Positions 31,150 to 43,205 of a stretch of DNA of 64,000 nucleotides are shown piece by piece. Every line of letters starts with the position of its first letter. Positions within the stretch are counted from its first letter, which is position 1. The notes beneath the pieces were generated by a model, which was not told where the DNA came from, made no database searches, and saw nothing but the letters and a program-made list of their open reading frames with translations. The stretch is from positions 49,128,573 to 49,192,572 of the forward strand of contig CM067360.1 of assembly GCA_034401795.1 (NCBI GenBank), read 5' to 3'. A program made the position numbers and the translations under genes. This stretch comes from Chaetoderma sp. LZ-2023a. Taxonomy: Eukaryota; Mollusca; Caudofoveata; Chaetodermatida; Chaetodermatidae.

Positions 31150-32196
31150 ATACCTGATGTGTTCGACACGCATACCTTAGCATAGCCAAAGTAAAGTACC
31201 GTCACACCTAATGAGCGAGTCCCAGCTATGAGGTTTCCGATGTTGAAGCTGAGCCGGTTGCCATGATTAGGTAGGATGTCCCTGCCCCCGAGGTGGTGAT
31301 GGCCCTCGAGTGCCAACTCGAGGTCGTCGCTTCCACTGGTTAGTCGCAGAAGCGCATATGACTTAGTTCTCTGTCTGTAGAGTTGGCAATCAGCCAGCTC
31401 GCGTACGTCACCAAGAACATTGGTCCGAGCAACCACAAGCTTGAAGTCGTCTATCTTATCCACCTGCTGGATGGCTCCTCCCTTCTGAACCAGGACCGCA
31501 ACAGCGACACAGTCCGATACACCCAGATGTAATGTCAGCTCTACCCATTTGTTAGCTGTGGCTTGGACCTGCTGGTGTTCTCGCTCCACATGCACGATCC
31601 GCTGTTTGGAACCCGTTTGCTTCAGCTCCTGGTCATTCTCGTCATGCCAGACATGAAGTCTTGGAGCATTCATCGTCACATCTGCGAGCTGCTCAGTGTA
31701 CACCCGGAAGAACAGCCTATCCTGCATGGCAGCCGGATTCACGTGTGTGTTCTCGAGGAGGGTTAAGAGTGGAACTGCCACAGGCATCTCGACACCTGCC
31801 TGTAGTTTGAATTCAGTGACCCCCTCATTGCACCCCACAGCGTAGTACCCCATTCCCTTTGCATAGAAGGTTGGTCCACGAGCCAGCGGACCTAGGACTC
31901 AATACTCATCATTCACATAGGTGGTGTCCACAGTGCTGTTGCTCTGCACGATCTCCCACCTGCGGGAGCTCCACCGCCTATTTTGTTGTGCTCTGAAGCT
32001 TGTACTCGAGTGTCATGCTCTTGATCTCGTGGATCTGTACCAAGATTGCAAAGTCGATGTACTTCCCAGCAGCAGACAATGGGTTCTCATCGTGTATACT
32101 GGCTCGAATGACCATCAGGCGGTCCTTCGGAGAATCAGTGCGGTGCGATGTCATGGGTTCAATGGCCCCATCTGGATGTTGCACATACTGCAGCAT
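31131..32196 (-). pseudogene. Candidate capsid protein (unit 2)
   Basis: It has the same early breaks as unit 1. The 240-codon C-terminal piece is still open. Confidence 0.4.
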
Positions 32197-32235
32197 GTTT
32201 AAGGTCTGGGTATATAGAGGTTTTAAACGGCTGCC

Positions 32236-33138
32236 ATGTTCGGTAAAGTTCTCCAGCAGATTGTCAATAGGCAGCCAGTCGGCACGACAGTCATGGCCAC
32301 GGCGTGCACTGTCCCACAGTGACAGGATCCGAGGACTGCTTCATGACATTATCCACGAGCGAGCCAAGGTCACACCTCCATCTGATGCGGAGATACTGGC
32401 CGCCATAGAGGAAGGAGCGCCAGCTCATAGTACAAAGGAACTCCTGACTCAGATACTCTACCGGAAGTTTGACAGCACCCAGGGCAGGGCACTCAACCTA
32501 CCTGTGGCCCAAACCAACAGTCCTCTTATTCTAGCTCTCCAAAGGGCGAGGGTCGAACCCAAAGATCTACTAACGGTCGGGAAGTGGGCTGCCATATTTA
32601 GCCTCTATAGCCAGATAGAGCGAGATATGCTGGATAGCCTCCAGTCTGGAGCAAATAACTACCTCAGGGAGGAGGTCAGTGCCGCTGTGGCGGAGAGCCA
32701 CGACCAGTCATGCAGAAGGTACTCAGGAGGGGCTCACTGTTGGCTGCAAGGAGGCTGTTCAGCACATCTTCAGCGAAAGAGGGCGCAGGAGATTGGCCAG
32801 TAATCTGCCAACATTTCTGAAATTCCCAGATAACTACCAGGACTACCTCATCAAATCCGCTCGCAAGTCAGATGCTCGTTGCGCATGAACAAAGTGGATC
32901 TTCCGTGAGAAGTTCCAGAGGAAGAGAGTCCTAGAATCTGACCCTCAGTGGATAGAGTTTCAGCAACAGGCTTCTGACGGAAAAACAGGCTTCTGACGAA
33001 ACTGACGAAGTTCCTCAAGCTTCTGACAAAGTTCCTCAAGCTTCTGACAAAGTTCCTCAAGCTTTTGACGAAGGTCCTCAAGCATCTGACGAAGTAGCGG
33101 AGACCGCGGACGAAGTTCCTCAGCCTTCTGATGAATGA
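32236..33138 (+). pseudogene. EVPQASDK-repeat protein (unit 2)
   Basis: It has the same frameshifts and stops as unit 1 and keeps the extra Glu codon (LREEVSA) lost in units 3-5. Confidence 0.5.
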
Positions 33139-33170
33139 AAAAAAAATGTTGCGGCAGCTGTGACAGTCTG

Positions 33171-33418
33171 TCATCGATGACACGTAGAGCAGGCTAGTTT
33201 CCTGGCTGGATTCAGCTTGTAGGTGAAGGTCTGCGCCTTTTCCAGAGATGGCTTGAAGTGTGACAGCTCACCTGTCTCCTTGTTGCTGAAGATGAAGCGG
33301 TTCAGATCACCTGCAATAAAGTCCCCTTTGGTCTCCTTGAGGGTTAGGCTGTCGTATATGGTCTCGAGCAGGACACATCCACACTTGGAGCTGAAGTATA
33401 GCAACCGGGCATTGTGGC
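33171..33418 (-). pseudogene. ATPase 3' fragment (unit 2/3 junction)
   Basis: It is the same truncated ATPase end as at 29821-30068, joined to the integrase fragment of unit 3. Confidence 0.8.
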
Positions 33419-33661
33419 TGATAGTAGAGTTCCTCAAGAAAGATGGTTGATAAACTCCCGGATTTCATCACTGACGTCCACTCCCATCACGCACGGCCTG
33501 GGTGAACTCTAAACAGACGGCCGTCATTTATTCGACCATCACTGAAGACCTCAAACACCTCCGTACACTGGCGTGTAATCTCTGCTGGATCCTCACTGAA
33601 TGGTAGTTTATCGATCAACCCTCGGAAGTTAAGTGTCTTGACCAGGTCGTACAGAGATGCC
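33419..33661 (-). pseudogene. Integrase 5' fragment (unit 3)
   Basis: The same 243-bp integrase piece as in unit 2. Confidence 0.8.
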
Positions 33662-33679
33662 ATCCTTATATGGCACAGC

Positions 33680-34087
33680 TTAAATGTTCGGTGGCCCTGT
33701 GGCCCAGATGGCCGTAAGTGCTATGGCAACGTACGGTGGCCAAGGGCCTGCGACTCCAAAGAACGTACCTACTCCTGAGGCAATGGCTGGAATGGGTTCA
33801 GAAATCTTCTCCACACCATGGAGAGCATTGTTGGCGATCTTGCGGACCATCTCGCCAGCCTTCATTGTGAACAGAGCGATCAGAGCCCCAACTGCTGCTA
33901 GTGGACCGATAAAACCTTTTACGTAAGTGCGATAGATTCCTTTCGCTCTGTGTACTAGCTTGCGGGATTCAGGCTCTACATCATCATACTCACCACCGAC
34001 ATTGTAGTCTGCATCATAATCCTCCTCATCATGGTCCTCATCATCTATATCCTCGACTGGATCTTCATAAGCCTCTGGTTCATACAT
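33680..34087 (-). CDS. Small Polinton membrane protein (unit 3)
   Basis: The protein is identical to those of units 1 and 2. Confidence 0.7.
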   Translation of the reverse strand: MYEPEAYEDPVEDIDDEDHDEEDYDADYNVGGEYDDVEPESRKLVHRAKGIYRTYVKGFIGPLAAVGALIALFTMKAGEMVRKIANNALHGVEKISEPIPAIASGVGTFFGVAGPWPPYVAIALTAIWATGPPNI

Positions 34088-34153
34088 CGCTCTGGTGATC
34101 CGTCGCTGGGGGACAGCTATATAGTAGCTTTAAACTGTAGTCTAGACTATAGC

Positions 34154-34499
34154 ATGGCATCCGCAATCTTGAATGCGGACGTGTTTGCCTTAGCGAACTG
34201 GGGACTCAGCTTCGCCGACAAGAAGGCGGCAGAGGTCGAGCGTAAGCGTCATAACCAGGCGATGGAGAAGCTGCAAAGCACTCGAGCATATGCGCCAGAA
34301 GGAGGCACGCCGACGACAACTCCACACTCAGGCCAACCAGAGCATCAAAGAGGCAGATGAGAGTCTCGATGAGTACTACGAGGCTGTAAAAATATCTGAG
34401 CCAACGCTCGACTATGAAGCATTGACAGCAGAGCTTATAGTAGTGGTGGCAGCTGCAGTTGTGACGACAGGAGTCGTGCTCTATGTACGCTCAAGCTGA
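34154..34499 (+). pseudogene. Small coiled-coil/TM protein (unit 3)
   Basis: As in unit 2, with the shared mid-gene frameshift. Confidence 0.55.
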
Positions 34500-35544
34500 A
34501 TACCTGATGTGTTCGACACGCATACCTTAGCATAGCCAAAGTAAAGTACCGTCACACCTAATGAGCGAGTCCCAGCTATGAGGTTTCCGATGTTGAAGCT
34601 GAGCCGGTTGCCATGATTAGGTAGGATGTCCCTGCCCCCGAGGTGGTGATGGCCCTCGAGTGCCAACTCGAGGTCGTCGCTTCCACTGGTTAGTCGCAGA
34701 AGCGCATATGACTTAGTTCTCTGTCTGTAGAGTTGGCAATCAGCCAGCTCGCGTACGTCACCAAGAACATTGGTCCGAGCAACCACAAGCTTGAAGTCGT
34801 CTCTTATCCACCTGCTGGATGGCTCCTCCCTTCTGAACCAGGACCGCAACAGCGACACAGTCCGATACACCCAGATGTAATGTCAGCTCTACCCATTTGT
34901 TAGCTGTGGCTTGGACCTGCTGGTGTTCTCGCTCCACATGCACGATCCGCTGTTTGGAACCCGTTTGCTTCAGCTCCTGGTCATTCTCGTCATGCCAGAC
35001 ATGAAGTCTTGGAGCATTCATCGTCACATCTGCGAGCTGCTCAGTGTACACCCGGAAGAACAGCCTATCCTGCATGGCAGCCGGATTCACGTGTGTGTTC
35101 TCGAGGAGGGTTAAGAGTGGAACTGCCACAGGCATCTCGACACCTGCCTGTAGTTTGAATTCAGTGACCCCCTCATTGCACCCCACAGCGTAGTACCCCA
35201 TTCCCTTTGCATAGAAGGTTGGTCCACGAGCCAGCGGACCTAGGACTCAATACTCATCATTCACATAGGTGGTGTCCACAGTGCTGTTGCTCTGCACGAT
35301 CTCCCACCTGCGGGAGCTCCACCGCCTATTTTGTTGTGCTCTGAAGCTTGTACTCGAGTGTCATGCTCTTGATCTCGTGGATCTGTACCAAGATTGCAAA
35401 GTCGATGTACTTCCCAGCAGCAGACAATGGGTTCTCATCGTGTATACTGGCTCGAATGACCATCAGGCGGTCCTTCGGAGAATCAGTGCGGTGCGATGTC
35501 ATGGGTTCAATGGCCCCATCTGGATGTTGCACATACTGCAGCAT
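34481..35544 (-). pseudogene. Candidate capsid protein (unit 3), extra frameshift
   Basis: The 2-nt deletion near 34801 splits the formerly open 240-codon piece into overlapping frames of 147 and 129 codons. This added break is shared with units 4 and 5. Confidence 0.4.
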
Positions 35545-35583
35545 GTTTAAGGTCTGGGTATATAGAGGTTTTAAACGGCTGCC

Positions 35584-36483
35584 ATGTTCGGTAAAGTTCT
35601 CCAGCAGATTGTCAATAGGCAGCCAGTCGGCACGACAGTCATGGCCACGGCGTGCACTGTCCCACAGTGACAGGATCCGAGGACTGCTTCATGACATTAT
35701 CCACGAGCGAGCCAAGGTCACACCTCCATCTGATGCGGAGATACTGGCCGCCATAGAGGAAGGAGCGCCAGCTCATAGTACAAAGGAACTCCTGACTCAG
35801 ATACTCTACCGGAAGTTTGACAGCACCCAGGGCAGGGCACTCAACCTACCTGTGGCCCAAACCAACAGTCCTCTTATTCTAGCTCTCCAAAGGGCGAGGG
35901 TCGAACCCAAAGATCTACTAACGGTCGGGAAGTGGGCTGCCATATTTAGCCTCTATAGCCAGATAGAGCGAGATATGCTGGATAGCCTCCAGTCTGGAGC
36001 AAATAACTACCTCAGGGAGGTCAGTGCCGCTGTGGCGGAGAGCCACGACCAGTCATGCAGAAGGTACTCAGGAGGGGCTCACTGTTGGCTGCAAGGAGGC
36101 TGTTCAGCACATCTTCAGCGAAAGAGGGCGCAGGAGATTGGCCAGTAATCTGCCAACATTTCTGAAATTCCCAGATAACTACCAGGACTACCTCATCAAA
36201 TCCGCTCGCAAGTCAGATGCTCGTTGCGCATGAACAAAGTGGATCTTCCGTGAGAAGTTCCAGAGGAAGAGAGTCCTAGAATCTGACCCTCAGTGGATAG
36301 AGTTTCAGCAACAGGCTTCTGACGGAAAAACAGGCTTCTGACGAAACTGACGAAGTTCCTCAAGCTTCTGACAAAGTTCCTCAAGCTTCTGACAAAGTTC
36401 CTCAAGCTTTTGACGAAGGTCCTCAAGCATCTGACGAAGTAGCGGAGACCGCGGACGAAGTTCCTCAGCCTTCTGATGAATGA
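35584..36483 (+). pseudogene. EVPQASDK-repeat protein (unit 3)
   Basis: It has the breaks shared with unit 1, plus the in-frame loss of one Glu codon (LREVSA). Confidence 0.5.
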
Positions 36484-36515
36484 AAAAAAAATGTTGCGGC
36501 AGCTGTGACAGTCTG

Positions 36516-36763
36516 TCATCGATGACACGTAGAGCAGGCTAGTTTCCTGGCTGGATTCAGCTTGTAGGTGAAGGTCTGCGCCTTTTCCAGAGATGGCTTG
36601 AAGTGTGACAGCTCACCTGTCTCCTTGTTGCTGAAGATGAAGCGGTTCAGATCACCTGCAATAAAGTCCCCTTTGGTCTCCTTGAGGGTTAGGCTGTCGT
36701 ATATGGTCTCGAGCAGGACACATCCACACTTGGAGCTGAAGTATAGCAACCGGGCATTGTGGC
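36516..36763 (-). pseudogene. ATPase 3' fragment (unit 3/4 junction)
   Basis: The same truncated ATPase end, joined to the integrase fragment of unit 4. Confidence 0.8.
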
Positions 36764-37006
36764 TGATAGTAGAGTTCCTCAAGAAAGATGGTTGATAAAC
36801 TCCCGGATTTCATCACTGACGTCCACTCCCATCACGCACGGCCTGGGTGAACTCTAAACAGACGGCCGTCATTTATTCGACCATCACTGAAGACCGCAAA
36901 CACCTCCGTACACTGGCGTGTAATCTCTGCTGGATCCTCACTGAATGGTAGTTTATCGATCAACCCTCGGAAGTTAAGTGTCTTGACCAGGTCGTACAGA
37001 GATGCC
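36764..37006 (-). pseudogene. Integrase 5' fragment (unit 4)
   Basis: The same integrase piece, with one substitution (gaccGcaaac) shared with unit 5. Confidence 0.8.
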
Positions 37007-37024
37007 ATCCTTATATGGCACAGC

Positions 37025-37432
37025 TTAAATGTTCGGTGGCCCTGTGGCCCAGATGGCCATAAGTGCTATGGCAACGTACGGTGGCCAAGGGCCTGCGACT
37101 CCAAAGAACGTACCTACTCCTGAGGCAATGGCTGGAATGGGTTCAGAAATCTTCTCCACACCATGGAGAGCATTGTTGGCGATCTTGCAGACCATCTCGC
37201 CAGCCTTCATTGTGAACAGAGCGATCAGAGCCCCAACTGCTGCTAGTGGACCGATAAAACCTTTTACGTAAGTGCGATAGATTCCTTTCGCTCTGTGTAC
37301 TAGCTTGCGGGATTCAGGCTCTACATCATCATACTCACCACCGACATTGTAGTCTGCATCATAATCCTCCTCATCATGGTCCTCATCATCTATATCCTCG
37401 ACTGGATCTTCATAAGCCTCTGGTTCATACAT
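37025..37432 (-). CDS. Small Polinton membrane protein (unit 4)
   Basis: Intact; it carries two replacements shared only with unit 5 (MVRKIA to MVCKIA, and ALTAIW to ALMAIW). Confidence 0.7.
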   Translation of the reverse strand: MYEPEAYEDPVEDIDDEDHDEEDYDADYNVGGEYDDVEPESRKLVHRAKGIYRTYVKGFIGPLAAVGALIALFTMKAGEMVCKIANNALHGVEKISEPIPAIASGVGTFFGVAGPWPPYVAIALMAIWATGPPNI

Positions 37433-37498
37433 CGCTCTGGTGATCCGTCGCTGGGGGACAGCTATATAGTAGCTTTAAACTGTAGTCTAGACTATAGC

Positions 37499-37844
37499 AT
37501 GGCATCCGCAATCTTGAATGCGGACGTGTTTGCCTTAGCGAACTGGGGACTCAGCTTCGCCGACAAGAAGGCGGCAGAGGTCGAGCGTAAGCGTCATAAC
37601 CAGGCGATGGAGAAGCTGCAAAGCACTCGAGCATATGCGCCAGAAGGAGGCACGCCGACGACAACTCCACACTCAGGCCAACCAGAGCATCAAAGAGGCA
37701 GATGAGAGTCTCGATGAGTACTACGAGGCTGTAAAAATATCTGAGCCAACGCTCGACTATGAAGCATTGACAGCAGAGCTTATAGTAGTGGTGGCAGCTG
37801 CAGTTGTGACGACAGGAGTCGTGCTCTATGTACGCTCAAGCTGA
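37499..37844 (+). pseudogene. Small coiled-coil/TM protein (unit 4)
   Basis: As in units 2 and 3. Confidence 0.55.
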
Positions 37845-38889
37845 ATACCTGATGTGTTCGACACGCATACCTTAGCATAGCCAAAGTAAAGTACCGTCAC
37901 ACCTAATGAGCGAGTCCCAGCTATGAGGTTTCCGATGTTGAAGCTGAGCCGGTTGCCATGATTAGGTAGGATGTCCCTGCCCCCGAGGTGGTGATGGCCC
38001 TCGAGTGCCAACTCGAGGTCGTCGCTTCCACTGGTTAGTCGCAGAAGCGCATATGACTTAGTTCTCTGTCTGTAGAGTTGGCAATCAGCCAGCTCGCGTA
38101 CGTCACCAAGAACATTGGTCCGAGCAACCACAAGCTTGAAGTCGTCTCTTATCCACCTGCTGGATGGCTCCTCCCTTCTGAACCAGGACCGCAACAGCGA
38201 CACAGTCCGATACACCCAGATGTAATGTCAGCTCTACCCATTTGTTAGCTGTGGCTTGGACCTGCTGGTGTTCTCGCTCCACATGCACGATCCGCTGTTT
38301 GGAACCCGTTTGCTTCAGCTCCTGGTCATTCTCGTCATGCCAGACATGAAGTCTTGGAGCATTCATCGTCACATCTGCGAGCTGCTCAGTGTACACCCGG
38401 AAGAACAGCCTATCCTGCATGGCAGCCGGATTCACGTGTGTGTTCTCGAGGAGGGTTAAGAGTGGAACTGCCACAGGCATCTCGACACCTGCCTGTAGTT
38501 TGAATTCAGTGACCCCCTCATTGCACCCCACAGCGTAGTACCCCATTCCCTTTGCATAGAAGGTTGGTCCACGAGCCAGCGGACCTAGGACTCAATACTC
38601 ATCATTCACATAGGTGGTGTCCACAGTGCTGTTGCTCTGCACGATCTCCCACCTGCGGGAGCTCCACCGCCTATTTTGTTGTGCTCTGAAGCTTGTACTC
38701 GAGTGTCATGCTCTTGATCTCGTGGATCTGTACCAAGATTGCAAAGTCGATGTACTTCCCAGCAGCAGACAATGGGTTCTCATCGTGTATACTGGCTCGA
38801 ATGACCATCAGGCGGTCCTTCGGAGAATCAGTGCGGTGCGATGTCATGGGTTCAATGGCCCCATCTGGATGTTGCACATACTGCAGCAT
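37826..38889 (-). pseudogene. Candidate capsid protein (unit 4)
   Basis: It carries the 2-nt deletion, as in unit 3. Confidence 0.4.
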
Positions 38890-38928
38890 GTTTAAGGTCT
38901 GGGTATATAGAGGTTTTAAACGGCTGCC

Positions 38929-39828
38929 ATGTTCGGTAAAGTTCTCCAGCAGATTGTCAATAGGCAGCCAGTCGGCACGACAGTCATGGCCACGGCGTGC
39001 ACTGTCCCACAGTGACAGGATCCGAGGACTGCTTCATGACATTATCCACGAGCGAGCCAAGGTCACACCTCCATCTGATGCGGAGATACTGGCCGCCATA
39101 GAGGAAGGAGCGCCAGCTCATAGTACAAAGGAACTCCTGACTCAGATACTCTACCGGAAGTTTGACAGCACCCAGGGCAGGGCACTCAACCTACCTGTGG
39201 CCCAAACCAACAGTCCTCTTATTCTAGCTCTCCAAAGGGCGAGGGTCGAACCCAAAGATCTACTAACGGTCGGGAAGTGGGCTGCCATATTTAGCCTCTA
39301 TAGCCAGATAGAGCGAGATATGCTGGATAGCCTCCAGTCTGGAGCAAATAACTACCTCAGGGAGGTCAGTGCCGCTGTGGCGGAGAGCCACGACCAGTCA
39401 TGCAGAAGGTACTCAGGAGGGGCTCACTGTTGGCTGCAAGGAGGCTGTTCAGCACATCTTCAGCGAAAGAGGGCGCAGGAGATTGGCCAGTAATCTGCCA
39501 ACATTTCTGAAATTCCCAGATAACTACCAGGACTACCTCATCAAATCCGCTCGCAAGTCAGATGCTCGTTGCGCATGAACAAAGTGGATCTTCCGTGAGA
39601 AGTTCCAGAGGAAGAGAGTCCTAGAATCTGACCCTCAGTGGATAGAGTTTCAGCAACAGGCTTCTGACGGAAAAACAGGCTTCTGACGAAACTGACGAAG
39701 TTCCTCAAGCTTCTGACAAAGTTCCTCAAGCTTCTGACAAAGTTCCTCAAGCTTTTGACGAAGGTCCTCAAGCATCTGACGAAGTAGCGGAGACCGCGGA
39801 CGAAGTTCCTCAGCCTTCTGATGAATGA
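38929..39828 (+). pseudogene. EVPQASDK-repeat protein (unit 4)
   Basis: As in unit 3. Confidence 0.5.
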
Positions 39829-39860
39829 AAAAAAAATGTTGCGGCAGCTGTGACAGTCTG

Positions 39861-40108
39861 TCATCGATGACACGTAGAGCAGGCTAGTTTCCTGGCTGGA
39901 TTCAGCTTGTAGGTGAAGGTCTGCGCCTTTTCCAGAGATGGCTTGAAGTGTGACAGCTCACCTGTCTCCTTGTTGCTGAAGATGAAGCGGTTCAGATCAC
40001 CTGCAATAAAGTCCCCTTTGGTCTCCTTGAGGGTTAGGCTGTCGTATATGGTCTCGAGCAGGACACATCCACACTTGGAGCTGAAGTATAGCAACCGGGC
40101 ATTGTGGC
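39861..40108 (-). pseudogene. ATPase 3' fragment (unit 4/5 junction)
   Basis: The same truncated ATPase end, joined to the integrase fragment of unit 5. Confidence 0.8.
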
Positions 40109-40351
40109 TGATAGTAGAGTTCCTCAAGAAAGATGGTTGATAAACTCCCGGATTTCATCACTGACGTCCACTCCCATCACGCACGGCCTGGGTGAACTCT
40201 AAACAGACGGCCGTCATTTATTCGACCATCACTGAAGACCGCAAACACCTCCGTACACTGGCGTGTAATCTCTGCTGGATCCTCACTGAATGGTAGTTTA
40301 TCGATCAACCCTCGGAAGTTAAGTGTCTTGACCAGGTCGTACAGAGATGCC
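40109..40351 (-). pseudogene. Integrase 5' fragment (unit 5)
   Basis: The same integrase piece as in unit 4. Confidence 0.8.
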
Positions 40352-40369
40352 ATCCTTATATGGCACAGC

Positions 40370-40777
40370 TTAAATGTTCGGTGGCCCTGTGGCCCAGATG
40401 GCCATAAGTGCTATGGCAACGTACGGTGGCCAAGGGCCTGCGACTCCAAAGAACGTACCTACTCCTGAGGCAATGGCTGGAATGGGTTCAGAAATCTTCT
40501 CCACACCATGGAGAGCATTGTTGGCGATCTTGCAGACCATCTCGCCAGCCTTCATTGTGAACAGAGCGATCAGAGCCCCAACTGCTGCTAGTGGACCGAT
40601 AAAACCTTTTACGTAAGTGCGATAGATTCCTTTCGCTCTGTGTACTAGCTTGCGGGATTCAGGCTCTACATCATCATACTCACCACCGACATTGTAGTCT
40701 GCATCATAATCCTCCTCATCATGGTCCTCATCATCTATATCCTCGACTGGATCTTCATAAGCCTCTGGTTCATACAT
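40370..40777 (-). CDS. Small Polinton membrane protein (unit 5)
   Basis: Intact; its protein is identical to that of unit 4. Confidence 0.7.
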   Translation of the reverse strand: MYEPEAYEDPVEDIDDEDHDEEDYDADYNVGGEYDDVEPESRKLVHRAKGIYRTYVKGFIGPLAAVGALIALFTMKAGEMVCKIANNALHGVEKISEPIPAIASGVGTFFGVAGPWPPYVAIALMAIWATGPPNI

Positions 40778-40843
40778 CGCTCTGGTGATCCGTCGCTGGG
40801 GGACAGCTATATAGTAGCTTTAAACTGTAGTCTAGACTATAGC

Positions 40844-41189
40844 ATGGCATCCGCAATCTTGAATGCGGACGTGTTTGCCTTAGCGAACTGGGGACTCAGC
40901 TTCGCCGACAAGAAGGCGGCAGAGGTCGAGCGTAAGCGTCATAACCAGGCGATGGAGAAGCTGCAAAGCACTCGAGCATATGCGCCAGAAGGAGGCACGC
41001 CGACGACAACTCCACACTCAGGCCAACCAGAGCATCAAAGAGGCAGATGAGAGTCTCGATGAGTACTACGAGGCTGTAAAAATATCTGAGCCAACGCTCG
41101 ACTATGAAGCATTGACAGCAGAGCTTATAGTAGTGGTGGCAGCTGCAGTTGTGACGACAGGAGTCGTGCTCTATGTACGCTCAAGCTGA
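40844..41189 (+). pseudogene. Small coiled-coil/TM protein (unit 5)
   Basis: As in units 2-4. Confidence 0.55.
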
Positions 41190-42234
41190 ATACCTGATGT
41201 GTTCGACACGCATACCTTAGCATAGCCAAAGTAAAGTACCGTCACACCTAATGAGCGAGTCCCAGCTATGAGGTTTCCGATGTTGAAGCTGAGCCGGTTG
41301 CCATGATTAGGTAGGATGTCCCTGCCCCCGAGGTGGTGATGGCCCTCGAGTGCCAACTCGAGGTCGTCGCTTCCACTGGTTAGTCGCAGAAGCGCATATG
41401 ACTTAGTTCTCTGTCTGTAGAGTTGGCAATCAGCCAGCTCGCGTACGTCACCAAGAACATTGGTCCGAGCAACCACAAGCTTGAAGTCGTCTCTTATCCA
41501 CCTGCTGGATGGCTCCTCCCTTCTGAACCAGGACCGCAACAGCGACACAGTCCGATACACCCAGATGTAATGTCAGCTCTACCCATTTGTTAGCTGTGGC
41601 TTGGACCTGCTGGTGTTCTCGCTCCACATGCACGATCCGCTGTTTGGAACCCGTTTGCTTCAGCTCCTGGTCATTCTCGTCATGCCAGACATGAAGTCTT
41701 GGAGCATTCATCGTCACATCTGCGAGCTGCTCAGTGTACACCCGGAAGAACAGCCTATCCTGCATGGCAGCCGGATTCACGTGTGTGTTCTCGAGGAGGG
41801 TTAAGAGTGGAACTGCCACAGGCATCTCGACACCTGCCTGTAGTTTGAATTCAGTGACCCCCTCATTGCACCCCACAGCGTAGTACCCCATTCCCTTTGC
41901 ATAGAAGGTTGGTCCACGAGCCAGCGGACCTAGGACTCAATACTCATCATTCACATAGGTGGTGTCCACAGTGCTGTTGCTCTGCACGATCTCCCACCTG
42001 CGGGAGCTCCACCGCCTATTTTGTTGTGCTCTGAAGCTTGTACTCGAGTGTCATGCTCTTGATCTCGTGGATCTGTACCAAGATTGCAAAGTCGATGTAC
42101 TTCCCAGCAGCAGACAATGGGTTCTCATCGTGTATACTGGCTCGAATGACCATCAGGCGGTCCTTCGGAGAATCAGTGCGGTGCGATGTCATGGGTTCAA
42201 TGGCCCCATCTGGATGTTGCACATACTGCAGCAT
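41171..42234 (-). pseudogene. Candidate capsid protein (unit 5)
   Basis: It carries the 2-nt deletion, as in units 3 and 4. Confidence 0.4.
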
Positions 42235-42273
42235 GTTTAAGGTCTGGGTATATAGAGGTTTTAAACGGCTGCC

Positions 42274-43173
42274 ATGTTCGGTAAAGTTCTCCAGCAGATT
42301 GTCAATAGGCAGCCAGTCGGCACGACAGTCATGGCCACGGCGTGCACTGTCCCACAGTGACAGGATCCGAGGACTGCTTCATGACATTATCCACGAGCGA
42401 GCCAAGGTCACACCTCCATCTGATGCGGAGATACTGGCCGCCATAGAGGAAGGAGCGCCAGCTCATAGTACAAAGGAACTCCTGACTCAGATACTCTACC
42501 GGAAGTTTGACAGCACCCAGGGCAGGGCACTCAACCTACCTGTGGCCCAAACCAACAGTCCTCTTATTCTAGCTCTCCAAAGGGCGAGGGTCGAACCCAA
42601 AGATCTACTAACGGTCGGGAAGTGGGCTGCCATATTTAGCCTCTATAGCCAGATAGAGCGAGATATGCTGGATAGCCTCCAGTCTGGAGCAAATAACTAC
42701 CTCAGGGAGGTCAGTGCCGCTGTGGCGGAGAGCCACGACCAGTCATGCAGAAGGTACTCAGGAGGGGCTCACTGTTGGCTGCAAGGAGGCTGTTCAGCAC
42801 ATCTTCAGCGAAAGAGGGCGCAGGAGATTGGCCAGTAATCTGCCAACATTTCTGAAATTCCCAGATAACTACCAGGACTACCTCATCAAATCCGCTCGCA
42901 AGTCAGATGCTCGTTGCGCATGAACAAAGTGGATCTTCCGTGAGAAGTTCCAGAGGAAGAGAGTCCTAGAATCTGACCCTCAGTGGATAGAGTTTCAGCA
43001 ACCGGCTTCTGACGGAAAAACAGGCTTCTGACGAAGCTGACGAAGTTCCTCAAGCTTCTGACAAAGTTCCTCAAGCTTCTGACAAAGTTCCTCAAGCTTT
43101 TGACGAAGGTCCTCAAGCATCTGACGAAGTAGCGGAGACCGCGGACGAAGTTCCTCAGCCTTCTGATGAATGA
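42274..43173 (+). pseudogene. EVPQASDK-repeat protein (unit 5)
   Basis: As in units 3-4, with two private substitutions at the start of the repeat region. Confidence 0.5.
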
Positions 43174-43205
43174 AAAAAAAATGTTGCGGCAGCTGTGACA
43201 GTCTG

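Larger units (their letters stand above)
30069..33418. repeat. Array unit 2 (3350 bp)
   Basis: It has the same length as unit 1 and keeps the two positions deleted in units 3-5, but shares most single-base states with units 3-5 (for example GCAATCTT instead of ACAATCTT in the small plus-strand gene). It is intermediate in the copy history. Confidence 0.95.
33419..36763. repeat. Array unit 3 (3345 bp)
   Basis: It is the first unit with the 2-nt deletion (gtcgtctCTTATCC instead of gtcgtctATCTTATCC, near 34801) and the 3-nt deletion (gggaggtcag near 36017). Otherwise it is like unit 2. Confidence 0.95.
36764..40108. repeat. Array unit 4 (3345 bp)
   Basis: It has both unit 3 deletions, plus changes shared only with unit 5: gccATAagtg, gatcttgcAgacc and gaagaccGcaaacacc. 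Confidence 0.95.
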
